Source of the DNA: Micrococcaceae bacterium Sec5.7
GTDB lineage: Bacteria > Actinomycetota > Actinomycetes > Actinomycetales > Micrococcaceae
Direction of reading: 5' to 3'
NCBI GenBank assembly: GCA_039636785.1
Contig: CP144169.1
Location: forward strand, 1,736,001 to 1,800,000
Length of the DNA stretch: 64,000 nucleotides
The position numbers were made by a program, and so were the translations under genes. Shown piece by piece: positions 7,944-17,514 of this stretch (positions are counted from its first letter, which is position 1; each line of letters begins with the position of its first letter). The notes beneath the pieces were generated by a model. The model saw only the letters and a program-made list of their open reading frames with translations, was not told the DNA's origin and did not search any database.

Positions 7944-10865
7944 ATGTCCTCCATCTCCGGGCCGCAGTCGCCGTCTGAAAGCTATCGAGCCAGTGCTGAA
8001 CGGACTGCCGAAGCGAATACGCACCTTGGCGGATTCGTGGGAACCCTTGACTTTGAACTGGACGAATTCCAGCGCCAGGCGTGCAGTTCGCTCCAGGAGG
8101 GCCGCGGTGTTCTGGTGGCAGCACCTACCGGCGCCGGAAAAACCATCGTGGGCGAGTTTGCCATCTATCTGGCCCTCGAACGCGGCCTCAAAGCCTTCTA
8201 CACCACTCCCATCAAAGCCCTCAGCAACCAGAAATTCGCCGAGCTGGCCGAGAAGTATGGCGCCGAAAACGTGGGCCTGCTGACGGGCGACACAAGCATC
8301 AATGGTGATGCGCCGGTAGTGGTGATGACCACCGAGGTCCTCCGAAACATGCTCTATGCCGATTCCGATTCGCTGGATGATCTCGGCTACGTGGTGATGG
8401 ACGAGGTCCATTACCTGGCTGACAGGTTCCGTGGAGCAGTCTGGGAAGAAGTGATCATCCACCTCCCCAGCGAAGTCCAGGTGGCATCACTGAGCGCCAC
8501 GGTTTCCAACGCGGAGGAATTCGGCGCCTGGCTGGATACGGTAAGGGGCCGCACAGACATCATCGTGTCCGAGCACCGGCCGGTTCCGCTGTGGCAGCAC
8601 GTCATGGTCGGCAAGGAGATCGTGGACCTCTTTGCAGGTGAAACCGCTTTCGATGAGATAGCGCCCGAGGGAGATCCGGGTACGGCTTCGGCCCTGCCCG
8701 TCACACCGACTCCTGACGAAGCCAGCAAACGTGGCTTTGAGGTCAATCCCGAGCTTCTGTCCATGGCACGAAACGAAAGCCAGTTGAATTTCCGTGGCCG
8801 TTTCGGCCACGGCGGGCGCAGCCAGCGCCGGCAGCGCCGGCAGCACCGCCCGCACGGCCAGCACGGCGAGGACCGGCCGTCGCAGAGCGCGCCCCGCACA
8901 GCGGTCAAGAAGGCCAGCCGGCCGCAGGTCATCGCCAGCCTGGACCGGCAGGACCTCCTGCCAGCCATCACGTTCATCTTCTCCCGGGCCGGCTGCGACG
9001 CGGCGGTGGCCCAGTGTGTGGCGTCCGGCTTGTGGCTGACAACGGAGAACGAACAGCGGATCATCGCCCAACGGGTGGACGAGGCCGGACAGGACATTCC
9101 ATCTGACGACCTGGACGTGCTGGGCTTCTGGAGCTGGCGCGACGGACTGCTGAGGGGCATCGCAGCCCACCACGCCGGAATGCTGCCGACCTTCAAGGAA
9201 GTGGTGGAAAAGCTCTTCGTCGATGGGTTCGTGAAGGCCGTGTTCGCCACTGAAACCCTTGCTCTAGGCGTCAACATGCCCGCGCGCTCCGTTGTGCTCG
9301 AGAAGCTGGACAAGTTCAACGGCGAAGCGCATGTGGACATCACCGCGGGGGAGTACACCCAGCTCACCGGGCGTGCCGGCCGCCGCGGGATTGACGTCGA
9401 GGGCCATGCCTTGGTGCTCTGGCAGCCCGGCACCGATCCGGCAGCGGTAGCCGGTCTGGCCTCCAGACGGACCTATCCGCTGAACTCCAGTTTTAGGCCA
9501 ACGTACAACATGAGCATCAACCTGCTCGCCCAGTTCGGGCGGCCCCGTGCCAGGGAGATTCTGGAATCCTCATTTGCGCAGTTCCAGGCAGACCGCTCCG
9601 TGGTGGGCCTGGCCAAACAAGTGCGCAGCAGGGAGGAATCCCTGGCCGGGTTCGCCAAGTCAATGACATGCCATCTGGGTGATTTTCCGGAGTACTCCAA
9701 ACTCCGCCGCGAGCTTTCCGACGCCGAAAACGCAACCTCCCGCAATAGAGACCGGGCACGCAAGTCGCTCAGCGACGATTCCCTTGGCCGTCTGCTGCCC
9801 GGCGACGTGGTGGATGTGCCCGGTGGCCGCGCACCCGGGCTGGCCGTGGTGCTGAGCACGGATCACAGCAGCCGTGAGCCGCGGCCCGCAGTTCTGACGC
9901 TGGACAACCAGCTGCGCCGGATCGGCGCCGATGACCTCGAGGGTCCGATTTCTCCGGTAACGCGGATCCGGATCCCGAAGTCGTTCAACGCCAAGGTACC
10001 CAAGTCCCGGCGTGATCTTGCGTCCTCCATGCGCAATGCCCTGCGGGAAAACCGCCCGCCTGCACCGGACAACAGCCGCAACAATGACTTTGGGCTAGCC
10101 GCTGCGCTCCCGGACCAGGAGAAGAAAATCGCGGACCTGCGGCGGGCGCTGCGGGCACATCCATGTCACGGCTGCAGCGAACGCGAAGACCATGCCCGGT
10201 GGTCTGAACGCTGGTGGAAGCTGCGCAGGGAAACAGACGGCCTGATCCGTCAGATCCAGGGGCGCACGAACACCATTGCCAAGACATTCGACCGCGTCTG
10301 CGACGTGTTGAGCGCCTACGGCTACCTGGAAACCCCGGAACCGGGCAAAACGGCCATCAGTGCAGACGGCCAGCGCCTGCGCAGGATATACGGGGAGAAG
10401 GATCTGCTCATTTCGCAGGCCCTGCGGCTGGGCGCCTTCGAGGACCTCGATGCCGTTGAGGTGGCAGCACTCGCGAGTATTCTGGTCTACCAGGCCAAGC
10501 GGGAAGACCGGGGCCTGCGGCCCAGGATGCCCAGCGTTTCCCTCGAGACGGCCGTGGACATTGTTATCCGGGAATGGTCCGCTGTGGAAGACGTTGAAGA
10601 ACAGTACAAGCTTCCCCTGACAGGGGAGCCTGAGTTGGGCCTTGTCTGGCCGATGTACAAGTGGGCCAGGGGACGGCATCTGCAGGATGCACTGAACGGC
10701 ACTGATCTGGCCGCCGGAGACTTTGTCCGGTGGGTCAAACAGGTGATTGACCTGCTCGATCAGCTGGCCAAAATCCCCGGGCTCGATCCCCGGCTCGCCA
10801 GACTCTGCAGCGAAGCGATCAAGCTGGTGCGCCGCGGCGTTGTGGCTTATTCAGTAGTGGTCTAA
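7944..10865 (+). CDS. helY: DEAD/DEAH-box RNA helicase, HelY/Mtr4 type
   Basis: A 973-residue superfamily 2 helicase. Walker A AAPTGAGKT is near residues 59-67, motif II DEVH at 153-156, motif III SATVSNAEEF, a basic linker (RRQRRQHRPHGQHGEDR), motif V ATETLALGVNMPARSVVLEK and motif VI QLTGRAGRRGIDVEG. The C-terminal half carries the HelY signature HPCHGCSEREDHARW and a DSHCT-like domain. Bacterial HelY is thought to act in RNA turnover or ribosome-related processing. It lies 24 bases after tatC, an arrangement conserved in actinobacteria. Confidence 0.93.
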   Translation: MSSISGPQSPSESYRASAERTAEANTHLGGFVGTLDFELDEFQRQACSSLQEGRGVLVAAPTGAGKTIVGEFAIYLALERGLKAFYTTPIKALSNQKFAELAEKYGAENVGLLTGDTSINGDAPVVVMTTEVLRNMLYADSDSLDDLGYVVMDEVHYLADRFRGAVWEEVIIHLPSEVQVASLSATVSNAEEFGAWLDTVRGRTDIIVSEHRPVPLWQHVMVGKEIVDLFAGETAFDEIAPEGDPGTASALPVTPTPDEASKRGFEVNPELLSMARNESQLNFRGRFGHGGRSQRRQRRQHRPHGQHGEDRPSQSAPRTAVKKASRPQVIASLDRQDLLPAITFIFSRAGCDAAVAQCVASGLWLTTENEQRIIAQRVDEAGQDIPSDDLDVLGFWSWRDGLLRGIAAHHAGMLPTFKEVVEKLFVDGFVKAVFATETLALGVNMPARSVVLEKLDKFNGEAHVDITAGEYTQLTGRAGRRGIDVEGHALVLWQPGTDPAAVAGLASRRTYPLNSSFRPTYNMSINLLAQFGRPRAREILESSFAQFQADRSVVGLAKQVRSREESLAGFAKSMTCHLGDFPEYSKLRRELSDAENATSRNRDRARKSLSDDSLGRLLPGDVVDVPGGRAPGLAVVLSTDHSSREPRPAVLTLDNQLRRIGADDLEGPISPVTRIRIPKSFNAKVPKSRRDLASSMRNALRENRPPAPDNSRNNDFGLAAALPDQEKKIADLRRALRAHPCHGCSEREDHARWSERWWKLRRETDGLIRQIQGRTNTIAKTFDRVCDVLSAYGYLETPEPGKTAISADGQRLRRIYGEKDLLISQALRLGAFEDLDAVEVAALASILVYQAKREDRGLRPRMPSVSLETAVDIVIREWSAVEDVEEQYKLPLTGEPELGLVWPMYKWARGRHLQDALNGTDLAAGDFVRWVKQVIDLLDQLAKIPGLDPRLARLCSEAIKLVRRGVVAYSVVV

Positions 10866-10924
10866 CCGGCCATCCCGTTGCAGAGCAACCAACATCCTCA
10901 TTGCCGCTAGGAGCTTTACACGCC

Positions 10925-12589
10925 ATGACTGACGCACGTATGCCAGGAGCACCCGCCCAGACCGAGCGCACGGTGACGCTGTACCGCAACGGATCCGTCT
11001 ACACTGCCGCTGACCCCTTTGCCACAGCCATGCTGGTGGACGGCGGCACCATTGCGTGGGTGGGCTCCGAACAGGCTGCCACCTCCATTGCAGACGGCTC
11101 CATGGACGTCATTGATCTCCACGGCGCCCTGCTGGCTCCTGGTTTTGTTGATTCGCATATCCACCTGACTGAAACAGGCATTGCACTGGATTCCCTGCGG
11201 CTGGACGGAATCCGTTCCTCGAGGGAACTGCTGGACGCCGTAGCCGGCTCAACAGCCTCCGGCCCCGTGCTCGGCCATGGCTGGGACGAGACCACCTGGG
11301 AGGATCCCACCCTGCCCAGCACGGAAGAACTGGAACGGGCGGCAGCCGGGAGACAGGTTTATCTGTCCCGCATTGATGCGCACTCGGCGCTGGTTTCCGC
11401 CTCGCTGGCTGCCGCAGCCGGCATTCAAGGGCTTGACGGATTTTCCTCCGGTGGCCAGATGAAACGGGCGGCGCACACGGGTGCCCGTCTCGCTACCCGG
11501 AAACTTCCGGCTGACGTGCTCCGGGGCTACCAGCAGCGTGCCCTGGGCGAAGCGGCCTCGAATGGCTATGTGGCACTGGCGGAAATGGGTGCGCCCCACA
11601 TCGGAAGTGTCCTTGACCTTCAACTTGCTGCGGCTTGGAACATGGCTTCCGAAACAGAGGCTGCCGCACCTGAGATTCTGCCGTACTGGGGCCAGCTTGC
11701 CGCCTCGGTCGATGACGCACGGGCAATCGTCGCTGAACTCGGCGTCCCGGTGCTCGGCCTTGCCGGCGACTTGAACATCGACGGCTCCATCGGCTCGCGC
11801 ACTGCCGCCCTACGGGCGGATTACACCGATTCGCCGGGGGAGCGGGGCAGCACCTACCTGTCCGTAGATGAGGCCGCAGCCCATGTGGCGGCGTGCTCGC
11901 TGCTCGGTATCCAGGCAGGGTTCCATGTCATAGGCGACGCCGGCCTTGATGCGGCACTGGAGGCCCTCGACCAGGCTGCCGCCGACGTCGGTGAGCAGAA
12001 GGTCCGCGCTGCCGGCCACCGGTTCGAGCACGTCGAGCTTGCGGACTGGGAGTCGATTGCCCGGCTGGCCCAGTACTCGGTCACGGTGAGTGCCCAGCCT
12101 CGATTTGATGCAGCCTGGGGCGGATCCGGACGCCTCTATGAGCAACGCCTTGGCGGCCGCGGAATGGCAATGAACGCCTTCGCGTCGTTCTACTCGGCGG
12201 GTGTGCCTATCTGTTTCGGCAGCGACAGCCCGGTGACACCTCTGCGGCCGTGGTCCAGCGTGAGGGCCTGCCTGGAGCACCACAGCCCGGCTGAACGCAT
12301 CTCGGCCCGTGCAGCGTTCCTGGGGCACACCCGGGCTGGTTGGCGGGCCGCCCGGTATCCGGATCCGATGGCTGGACAGCTGGTGCCCGGTGCCCCGGCC
12401 AGCTTTGCTGTCTGGGAAGTGGAAGAGCTGATGGTCCAGGTGGCAGATGGCAGAGTCCAGTCCTGGAGCACGGATCCGCGGGCGCGGACTCCGCTGCTTC
12501 CCGCTCTTGATACGGGGAGTGATCCGGTCTGCCTGCAGACGGTACGCGACGGATTAGAGCTTCACTCCAGCCCGGCACTGCGGGGTTGA
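10925..12589 (+). CDS. Amidohydrolase family protein (YtcJ-like)
   Basis: A metal-dependent hydrolase of about 554 residues. The first metal-binding motif DSHIHLTETG, an AAGFHVIGDAGLDAALEAL block and the ELADW...YSVTVSAQPRF segment, with CFGSDSPVTPLRPW near the C-terminus, are typical of the amidohydrolase_3/YtcJ group. The substrate cannot be told from sequence. The ATG at 10,925 follows a CTAGGAG about 12 bases upstream. A TTG at 10,901 would add eight residues and is less likely. Confidence 0.85.
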   Translation: MTDARMPGAPAQTERTVTLYRNGSVYTAADPFATAMLVDGGTIAWVGSEQAATSIADGSMDVIDLHGALLAPGFVDSHIHLTETGIALDSLRLDGIRSSRELLDAVAGSTASGPVLGHGWDETTWEDPTLPSTEELERAAAGRQVYLSRIDAHSALVSASLAAAAGIQGLDGFSSGGQMKRAAHTGARLATRKLPADVLRGYQQRALGEAASNGYVALAEMGAPHIGSVLDLQLAAAWNMASETEAAAPEILPYWGQLAASVDDARAIVAELGVPVLGLAGDLNIDGSIGSRTAALRADYTDSPGERGSTYLSVDEAAAHVAACSLLGIQAGFHVIGDAGLDAALEALDQAAADVGEQKVRAAGHRFEHVELADWESIARLAQYSVTVSAQPRFDAAWGGSGRLYEQRLGGRGMAMNAFASFYSAGVPICFGSDSPVTPLRPWSSVRACLEHHSPAERISARAAFLGHTRAGWRAARYPDPMAGQLVPGAPASFAVWEVEELMVQVADGRVQSWSTDPRARTPLLPALDTGSDPVCLQTVRDGLELHSSPALRG

Positions 12590-12928
12590 GCCCGGAGAGC
12601 ATTTGAGGGTCAACGGAGGGTTGCAAATGCCGCAGGATCCGTCCGGCCGCTGTCGGCCCGTGTCCAGCTTCCGGCACATGTTTGTCCAGAGTTCGGTCGG
12701 GTCATGACCGTGGTTCCTCGGGGCGGCTCCACCACGCGGCAGTAAACAGTTCTGTCGCCGCACATCGTGGAGGGCGGGTACCGGCCCGAAGCGTGTGGAC
12801 CTGCCCGCGGAATATGTCCGGCGGGCCGGGCGGTGAACACGCACTATAATGGAGAGTTGCGCCTGCAAGTCAGCGATCCTGCTGCACTCCGGGCGCACTG
12901 ACCGCTCCCATCCAGGAAAGGCCTCCCT
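12590..12928 (+). promoter_or_regulatory. 339-bp intergenic region with a TATAAT box before ppm1
   Basis: No convincing coding frame lies here. A perfect TATAAT hexamer is at 12,845-12,850, about 80 bases before the ppm1 GTG, and is the likely -10 of the ppm1 promoter. No clear TTGACA is seen 17 bases upstream. The remainder is GC-rich with no repeat I can recognise. Confidence 0.45.
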
Positions 12929-13675
12929 GTGCGTGTCCTCACCATCATTCCTACCTACAACGAGCTGGAATCGCTGCCCAAGACCCTTGGGCGTCTGCGC
13001 GCAGCTGTGCCGGCGTCAGATGTGCTGGTTGTCGACGACAACAGCCCCGACGGAACGGGCCAGTTGGCGGACACCATCGCCTCAGAGGACAGCCAGGTCC
13101 ATGTCCTGCACCGCACGGGCAAAGCAGGCCTGGGTGCCGCCTACATCGCCGCCTTCAAATGGGGCCTGGCTGCCGGCTACGACGTCCTTGTCGAGATGGA
13201 TGCTGACGGATCACACCAGCCAGAACAGCTGCCACTGCTGCTGGACGCCGTGGAACAAGGCGCGGACCTGGCCATGGGCTCGCGGTGGGTGCCGGGCGGC
13301 AGCACCGTGAACTGGCCGTTATACCGGCAGGCTATCTCGCGCATCGGCAGCACATACGTTCGCATCATGCTGGGCGTCAAAATCAAGGACGTGACGGGGG
13401 GCTACCGTGCCTTCCGCCGAACAACACTGGAAAAACTGAATCTGGACCAGGTTGAATCGGTGGGTTACGGCTTCCAGGTGGATCTGGCGTGGCGCGTGGC
13501 GAAGATGGGGCTCACCATCGTTGAGCGGCCTATTACTTTTGTGGAGCGCGAGCTGGGTGCATCCAAGATGAGCGGGCACATCGTTGTTGAGGCCATGATC
13601 AACGTGACCAAGTGGGGCCTGGTATCCCGCTGGAACCAGCTGACCGGAAAAAAGCAGGCCGCCGACCCGGCCTAG
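12929..13675 (+). CDS. ppm1: Polyprenol monophosphomannose synthase
   Basis: A 248-residue GT2 glycosyltransferase of the dolichol-phosphate mannose synthase type. Motifs: IIPTYNELESL at the N-terminus, LVVDDNSPDGTG, the catalytic VEMDADGSHQPE (DAD metal/nucleotide site), MGSRWVPGGS and DVTGGYRAFRR. It transfers mannose from GDP-mannose to polyprenyl phosphate at the inner membrane face, supplying the lipid-linked mannose used for lipoglycans and protein mannosylation. No acyltransferase domain is fused. The start is a GTG. Its TAG stop lies inside the 10-bp target duplication of the IS element downstream, so the protein is intact. Confidence 0.93.
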   Translation: MRVLTIIPTYNELESLPKTLGRLRAAVPASDVLVVDDNSPDGTGQLADTIASEDSQVHVLHRTGKAGLGAAYIAAFKWGLAAGYDVLVEMDADGSHQPEQLPLLLDAVEQGADLAMGSRWVPGGSTVNWPLYRQAISRIGSTYVRIMLGVKIKDVTGGYRAFRRTTLEKLNLDQVESVGYGFQVDLAWRVAKMGLTIVERPITFVERELGASKMSGHIVVEAMINVTKWGLVSRWNQLTGKKQAADPA

Positions 13676-13678
13676 CCT

Positions 13679-15128
13679 CAATACCGTTCAGTTTAAGGAT
13701 GTTTGAGGCATTGTTGGGGTATGCCTCGAACCGGTTGGAGAAAGCCCGAGTCTGATCGCCGGTTGTCGGATTTGGTGTCGGTCGGATTGTTGACGCGGGT
13801 GTTTCCTGCCAGTGTGGTCGATGAGGTGATCGCCGAGGCGGGCCGCACGGAGGTGCGGCACCGGGCATTGCCTGCACGGGTGATGGCGTACTTCTCGATC
13901 GGGATGGCGTTGCATTCTGAGGGCTCGTATGAGGATCTGTTCGAACAGTTGACGGATGGGTTGTCGTGGTCGTCGGCATGGGCGGAAACATGGTCTCCGC
14001 CGTCGAAGTCGGCGATTTTCCAGGCCCGGGCACGGCTGGGGTTCGAGCCGGTGCGGGATCCCTTCAGGCGTGTTGCGCGGCCGTTGGCCGGGCCGGACAC
14101 GCCGGGGTCGTGGTTGGCTGGCAGGCGCCTGATGGCGATCGACGGGACGGTCCTGGACCTGGCAGACACTGCGACGAATGAGGCGTTCTTCGGCCGTCGT
14201 GGCTCGGGCCGGGGAGAAGTCCGCGTTCCCGCAGGCGCGTGTGGTGGCGTTGGCGGAGTGCGGAACCCATGCGGTCCTGGACGCCGTTCTCGGGCCCTGC
14301 AGCACGTCCGGGATTCAGCTGGCACGGGAGCTGGCCGGCCGGCTGAAGCCGGGGATGCTGGTGCTCAACGATCGCGGGTTCTACGGGTTCCACCTTTGGA
14401 AGCAGGCTGCAGATACAGGAGCGGATCTGCTCTGGCGGGTGAAGGCGAATCTCCGCCCGAAGTATCTGGAGACCCTCGAGGATGGGTCCTGGCTGGCCCG
14501 GATCGTTCCTACGTCCGGGCCGGACCGGGCGACGACGGAGCCCTTGCTCGTGCGGGTGATCGACTACACGATCGATGATGGCCGCGACAACCCGGAGCAG
14601 TACCGGCTGTTGACCACGATCCTGGATCCGGCCGTCGCCGGCGCCGAGGATCTCGCGGCCGTCTATGCCGAACGGTGGGAGATCGAGAACACCTTCGACG
14701 AGCTCAAAACCCACCAGCGCGGCCCCGGGGCCGTGGTGCGCTCCAAATCCCCCGACCTCGTCCAACAGGAAATCTGGGGACACCTCTGCTGCCACTATGC
14801 CATCCGCACCCTCATGGCCGACACCGCGGCCCATGCAGGGCACGACCCGGACCGGATCTCTTTCGTTGCTGCACTCCGCATCGCCCGCCGCTCTACTGCG
14901 CAGGGCGCTTTGTCCCCCTCATCATCCTGACCGGGCGGCAGCCGCCTGGCGTCAAGCGATCCACAGGCTGGTCAGGCGCCTCAATCCGGCCCGCCGGAAC
15001 GCTCAAACCCACGCGTCGTCAAACGCAAAGTCCTCAAATGGGCGGCCAAACGCCAGCATCACGCCCACTGGCCACAGCCCAGTCACAGACCCCAAATCCA
15101 GATCAGTGCACTTAACTGAACGGTATTG
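13679..15128. mobile_element. IS4-type insertion sequence with 10-bp target duplication
   Basis: The ends are inverted repeats: CAATACCGTTCAGTT at 13,679 and its complement ending at 15,128. The flanks GGCCTAGCCT (13,669-13,678 and 15,129-15,138) are a perfect 10-bp direct repeat, the length expected for IS4-family elements. The element is 1,450 bp and carries one transposase gene on the plus strand, broken by indels. It separates ppm1 from the bidirectional terminator that it presumably once shared with rbpA. Confidence 0.93.
13721..15119 (+). pseudogene. IS4-family (DDE) transposase, frameshifted
   Basis: The N-terminal part (PRTGWRKPESDRRLSDLVSV ... AIDGTVLDLADTATNEAFFG) is read in one frame to about 14,200. 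The product then continues in another frame (EKSAFPQARVVALAECGTHA ... VLNDRGFYGFHLW ... YAERWEIENTFDELKTHQRG), which includes the second aspartate and the YREK-like glutamate region. An extra T near 14,932 creates a stop, and a missing base near 15,000 restores the frame to a natural end ISALN-stop at 15,119. Three indels imply an inactive gene or local sequence errors. Confidence 0.85.
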
Positions 15129-15160
15129 GGCCTAGCCTCCTACCACCCGCACAGCCAAAT

Positions 15161-15210
15161 AAAGGGCCGGGCCCGCCGCGTCCAAAGACGTTGCGGGCCC
15201 GGCCCTTTTG
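15161..15210. terminator. Bidirectional intrinsic terminator between ppm1/IS4 and rbpA
   Basis: A perfect 16-bp stem (AAAGGGCCGGGCCCGC, 15,161-15,176, with its complement at 15,193-15,208) has A-rich and T-rich edges, so it can terminate in both directions. It ends 17 bases from the rbpA stop and would terminate rbpA. It probably served ppm1 too before the IS insertion. Confidence 0.88.
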
Positions 15211-15227
15211 TATTTACGGCCGTGCGG

Positions 15228-15575
15228 CTATGCCGAACGGCGTTCGCCGCGGCGTTCCCTCAGGATGGTCAGGCGGTCTTCGAGGATCTGCTCCAGCTCA
15301 GGGAGTGAGCGACGCTCGAGCAGCATGTCCCAGTGAGTGCGGACAGCCTTTTCATTGCTGTTCACCGGGCGTTCGCCGTCAACCAGCAATGCTTCCTTGC
15401 CGGTCTTCGAAACCCAGACAGGGGGAATTTCGGCTTCGGAGGAGAAGGTTACGAAGACCTGCTCACCGTCCTCGCAACGGTACTCAACCCGCTGACGCGG
15501 AGCCGGTTCAACGCCGGATTCGGTCTCCATGCTCTGGGCGCCAAGACGCATACCCCGCAGGCTGCGATCGCTCAT
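15228..15575 (-). CDS. rbpA: RNA polymerase-binding protein RbpA
   Basis: A 115-residue protein starting MSDRSLRGMRLGAQSMETE. It contains the basic linker PRQRVEYRCEDGEQ, the core fold (VFVTFSSEAEIPPVWVSKTGKEA) and the sigma-interacting helix WDMLLERRSLPELEQILEDRL. RbpA binds sigma-A and core polymerase and stabilises the open complex in actinobacteria. The start is the ATG after a GGGAGAAA ribosome site. A longer frame upstream lacks homology. A sigma-R-like promoter lies 102 bases upstream. Confidence 0.96.
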   Translation of the reverse strand: MSDRSLRGMRLGAQSMETESGVEPAPRQRVEYRCEDGEQVFVTFSSEAEIPPVWVSKTGKEALLVDGERPVNSNEKAVRTHWDMLLERRSLPELEQILEDRLTILRERRGERRSA

Positions 15576-15676
15576 GATTTCTCCCTCTGGTCGGTTCGCG
15601 GAGCCAGGCTCCGCGCTAGCCGGGGCCATAAAACGCCACCGGACTACTGTGTGCACTACGCTGCATCACTAGATGA

Positions 15677-15702
15677 AACGCTTTGCTAAGCATTCTTGTT
15701 CC
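15677..15702 (-). promoter_or_regulatory. Sigma-R/SigH-type promoter of rbpA
   Basis: Read on the minus strand, GGAAC (15,698-15,702) and GTT (15,677-15,679) are separated by exactly 18 bases. This is the GGAAY-N18-GTT pattern of the thiol-oxidative-stress sigma factor SigR/SigH. Streptomyces rbpA is a known SigR target, which supports the reading. Transcription would start about 95 bases upstream of the rbpA ATG. Confidence 0.7.
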
Positions 15703-15768
15703 GGTTGAACTTTTCCGACCGGACAAATATCCCATTATACGGATACCGGACGCCACCCGCAAAGCGGA

Positions 15769-15819
15769 CAGACAGGAGGGGAGACTCCCGCTTTTAGCGG
15801 ATGCCTCCCCTCCTGTCTG
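15769..15819. terminator. Long hairpin downstream of the SPFH gene
   Basis: A perfect 15-bp inverted repeat (CAGACAGGAGGGGAG at 15,769-15,783, complement at 15,805-15,819) with an inner CCGCTTTTAGCGG hairpin lies 27 bases beyond the stop of the leftward SPFH gene. The U tract is poor, but position and stem strength favour a terminator. Confidence 0.65.
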
Positions 15820-15845
15820 GCAGCTAACTTATTCAGCCCGGTCGA

Positions 15846-16793
15846 TCAGGACTCCGGCTGCTTCACCGGAGCATCATCACCGAACAGGCCGCCGGTATTG
15901 GAATCCGGATCCTTGCCCCCCAGCGCACTGCCGATGCCCTTGAGCGCCTCGCCAATCTCGCTTGGGATGATCCAGAGCTTGTTTGACGAACCCTCGGCGA
16001 TCTTGGGGAGTGTCTGCAGGTACTGGTAGGCCAGGAGCTTCTGGTCGGGATTGCCCTTGTGGATGGCGTCGAAGACCTTCTGGATAGCCTGGGCTTCACC
16101 GTCGGCGCGCAGGATGGCCGCCTTGGCATCACCCTCGGCTGCCAGAATGGATGCCTGGCGCTGGCCTTCGGCCGTCAGAATGGCGGACTGCTTGGTGCCT
16201 TCCGCGGTAAGGATGGCGGCGCGGCGGTCACGCTCGGCGCGCATCTGCTTCTCCATGGAATCCTGGATGGAGTGGGGCGGATCAATGGCCTTGAGCTCCA
16301 CTCGCGATACACGGATACCCCAGCGGCCGGTGGCCTCATCGAGGACGCCTCGCAGCTGGCCGTTGATCTGGTCGCGGGAGGTCAGGGCTTCTTCCAGATT
16401 CAGGCCGCCCACCACGTTGCGCAGCGTTGTGGTGGTCAGCTGCTCCACCGCCTGGATGTAGTTGGCGATTTCGTAGGTTGCTGCCCGGGGATCGGTGACC
16501 TGGAAGTACACCACGGTGTCGATGGAGACAACCAGGTTGTCTTCGGTGATCACGGGCTGCGGGGGAAAGGACACCACCTGTTCGCGCAGGTCCAGGAGCG
16601 GCAGCAACCGGTCCACGAACGGGATCAGGATGGTCAGACCCGGGCTGAGCGTCCGCTGGTACTTACCCAGCCGTTCCACAACCCCTGCCCGTGCCTGCGG
16701 GACGATCCTTACCGAACGGACCAGCACAATAATTACGAACGCGATCAGGACCAGCAGCACAATTGCGACTGCGACTCCTCCTGAGTTATCCAT
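15846..16793 (-). CDS. SPFH/Band 7 (paraslipin-type) membrane protein
   Basis: A 315-residue protein with one N-terminal membrane helix (VAVAIVLLVLIAFVIIVLV), a Band 7 domain (RAGVVERLGKYQRTLSPGL ... DNLVVSIDTVVYFQVTDP) and a coiled-coil with alanine/glutamate-rich repeats (ILTAEGTKQSAILTAEGQRQ). Such proteins oligomerise in membrane microdomains. It is encoded with an NfeD partner just upstream, the usual pairing, and both are read leftward. A role in membrane quality control is inferred. Confidence 0.9.
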   Translation of the reverse strand: MDNSGGVAVAIVLLVLIAFVIIVLVRSVRIVPQARAGVVERLGKYQRTLSPGLTILIPFVDRLLPLLDLREQVVSFPPQPVITEDNLVVSIDTVVYFQVTDPRAATYEIANYIQAVEQLTTTTLRNVVGGLNLEEALTSRDQINGQLRGVLDEATGRWGIRVSRVELKAIDPPHSIQDSMEKQMRAERDRRAAILTAEGTKQSAILTAEGQRQASILAAEGDAKAAILRADGEAQAIQKVFDAIHKGNPDQKLLAYQYLQTLPKIAEGSSNKLWIIPSEIGEALKGIGSALGGKDPDSNTGGLFGDDAPVKQPES

Positions 16794-16914
16794 ACATCTC
16801 CTTCATTCCCCAGTTGTTTAGTGAAGCTGTATATGCGGCGGATGATCCGCCCTCCACGCCGCTGCCACTGGTGCTGCAGGCGGAAATCTGGTGCCCCGGA
16901 TCCGGGGCACATGG

Positions 16915-17376
16915 TTATTGGACGGCGGTTTCAGGCTGCGGTGCCACCACGGCCGTTGCGCCTTCGATAGCTGAGACCACCACGCGCTGGCCTGTGGTCA
17001 GGACCCCGGTATCCGAACGGGCGGTCCAGACGTCGCCACCGATTTTTACCAGCCCGCCCGTTGAACTGACGGCTTCCATGACAAGGGCGGATTCCCCGAT
17101 GAGCCGGTCAACGTTGGTGCGCTGTTCGGCGGGGCCCTTCTTCAGGTGCTTGAGCGCCACGGGCCGGACGAATGCGATCATCAGGAGTGAGACCACACAG
17201 AAGACCACAATCTGCAGCCAGAAATCCGCGCCCGCAAAGTCGGCCAGCAACCCGGCCAGAGCACCCCCGCCGAGCATGATGAAGAAGAGGTCGAGGGTCA
17301 GCATTTCGACTACTGCAAACGCCAAAAACACCGTGAGCCACAACGCCCACCAGTTCTGGCCAAGCCATTCAAACAT
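16915..17376 (-). CDS. NfeD-like membrane protein
   Basis: A 153-residue protein: two to four membrane helices (NWWALWLTVFLAFAVVEML, LFFIMLGGGALAGLLADF, FWLQIVVFCVVSLLMIAFV) followed by a C-terminal OB-fold domain (VDRLIGESALVMEAVSSTGG ... GDVWTARSDTGVLTTGQRV). This is the short NfeD1b type, which pairs with SPFH proteins. It is 121 bases upstream of the SPFH gene on the same strand. Confidence 0.88.
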   Translation of the reverse strand: MFEWLGQNWWALWLTVFLAFAVVEMLTLDLFFIMLGGGALAGLLADFAGADFWLQIVVFCVVSLLMIAFVRPVALKHLKKGPAEQRTNVDRLIGESALVMEAVSSTGGLVKIGGDVWTARSDTGVLTTGQRVVVSAIEGATAVVAPQPETAVQ

Positions 17377-17514
17377 TCGTTCCCCCTTGTTTCCGGAGGC
17401 TGCGGGAGCAGACCCTCAGTAACTGTCCTTCCATCCTAGACCGAAGCTGCACGGCCGGGCGGGCTCCCTAAATACACGTGCGGAACGTGGCCAAGTCGTT
17501 ACGTTTCCGGGACT

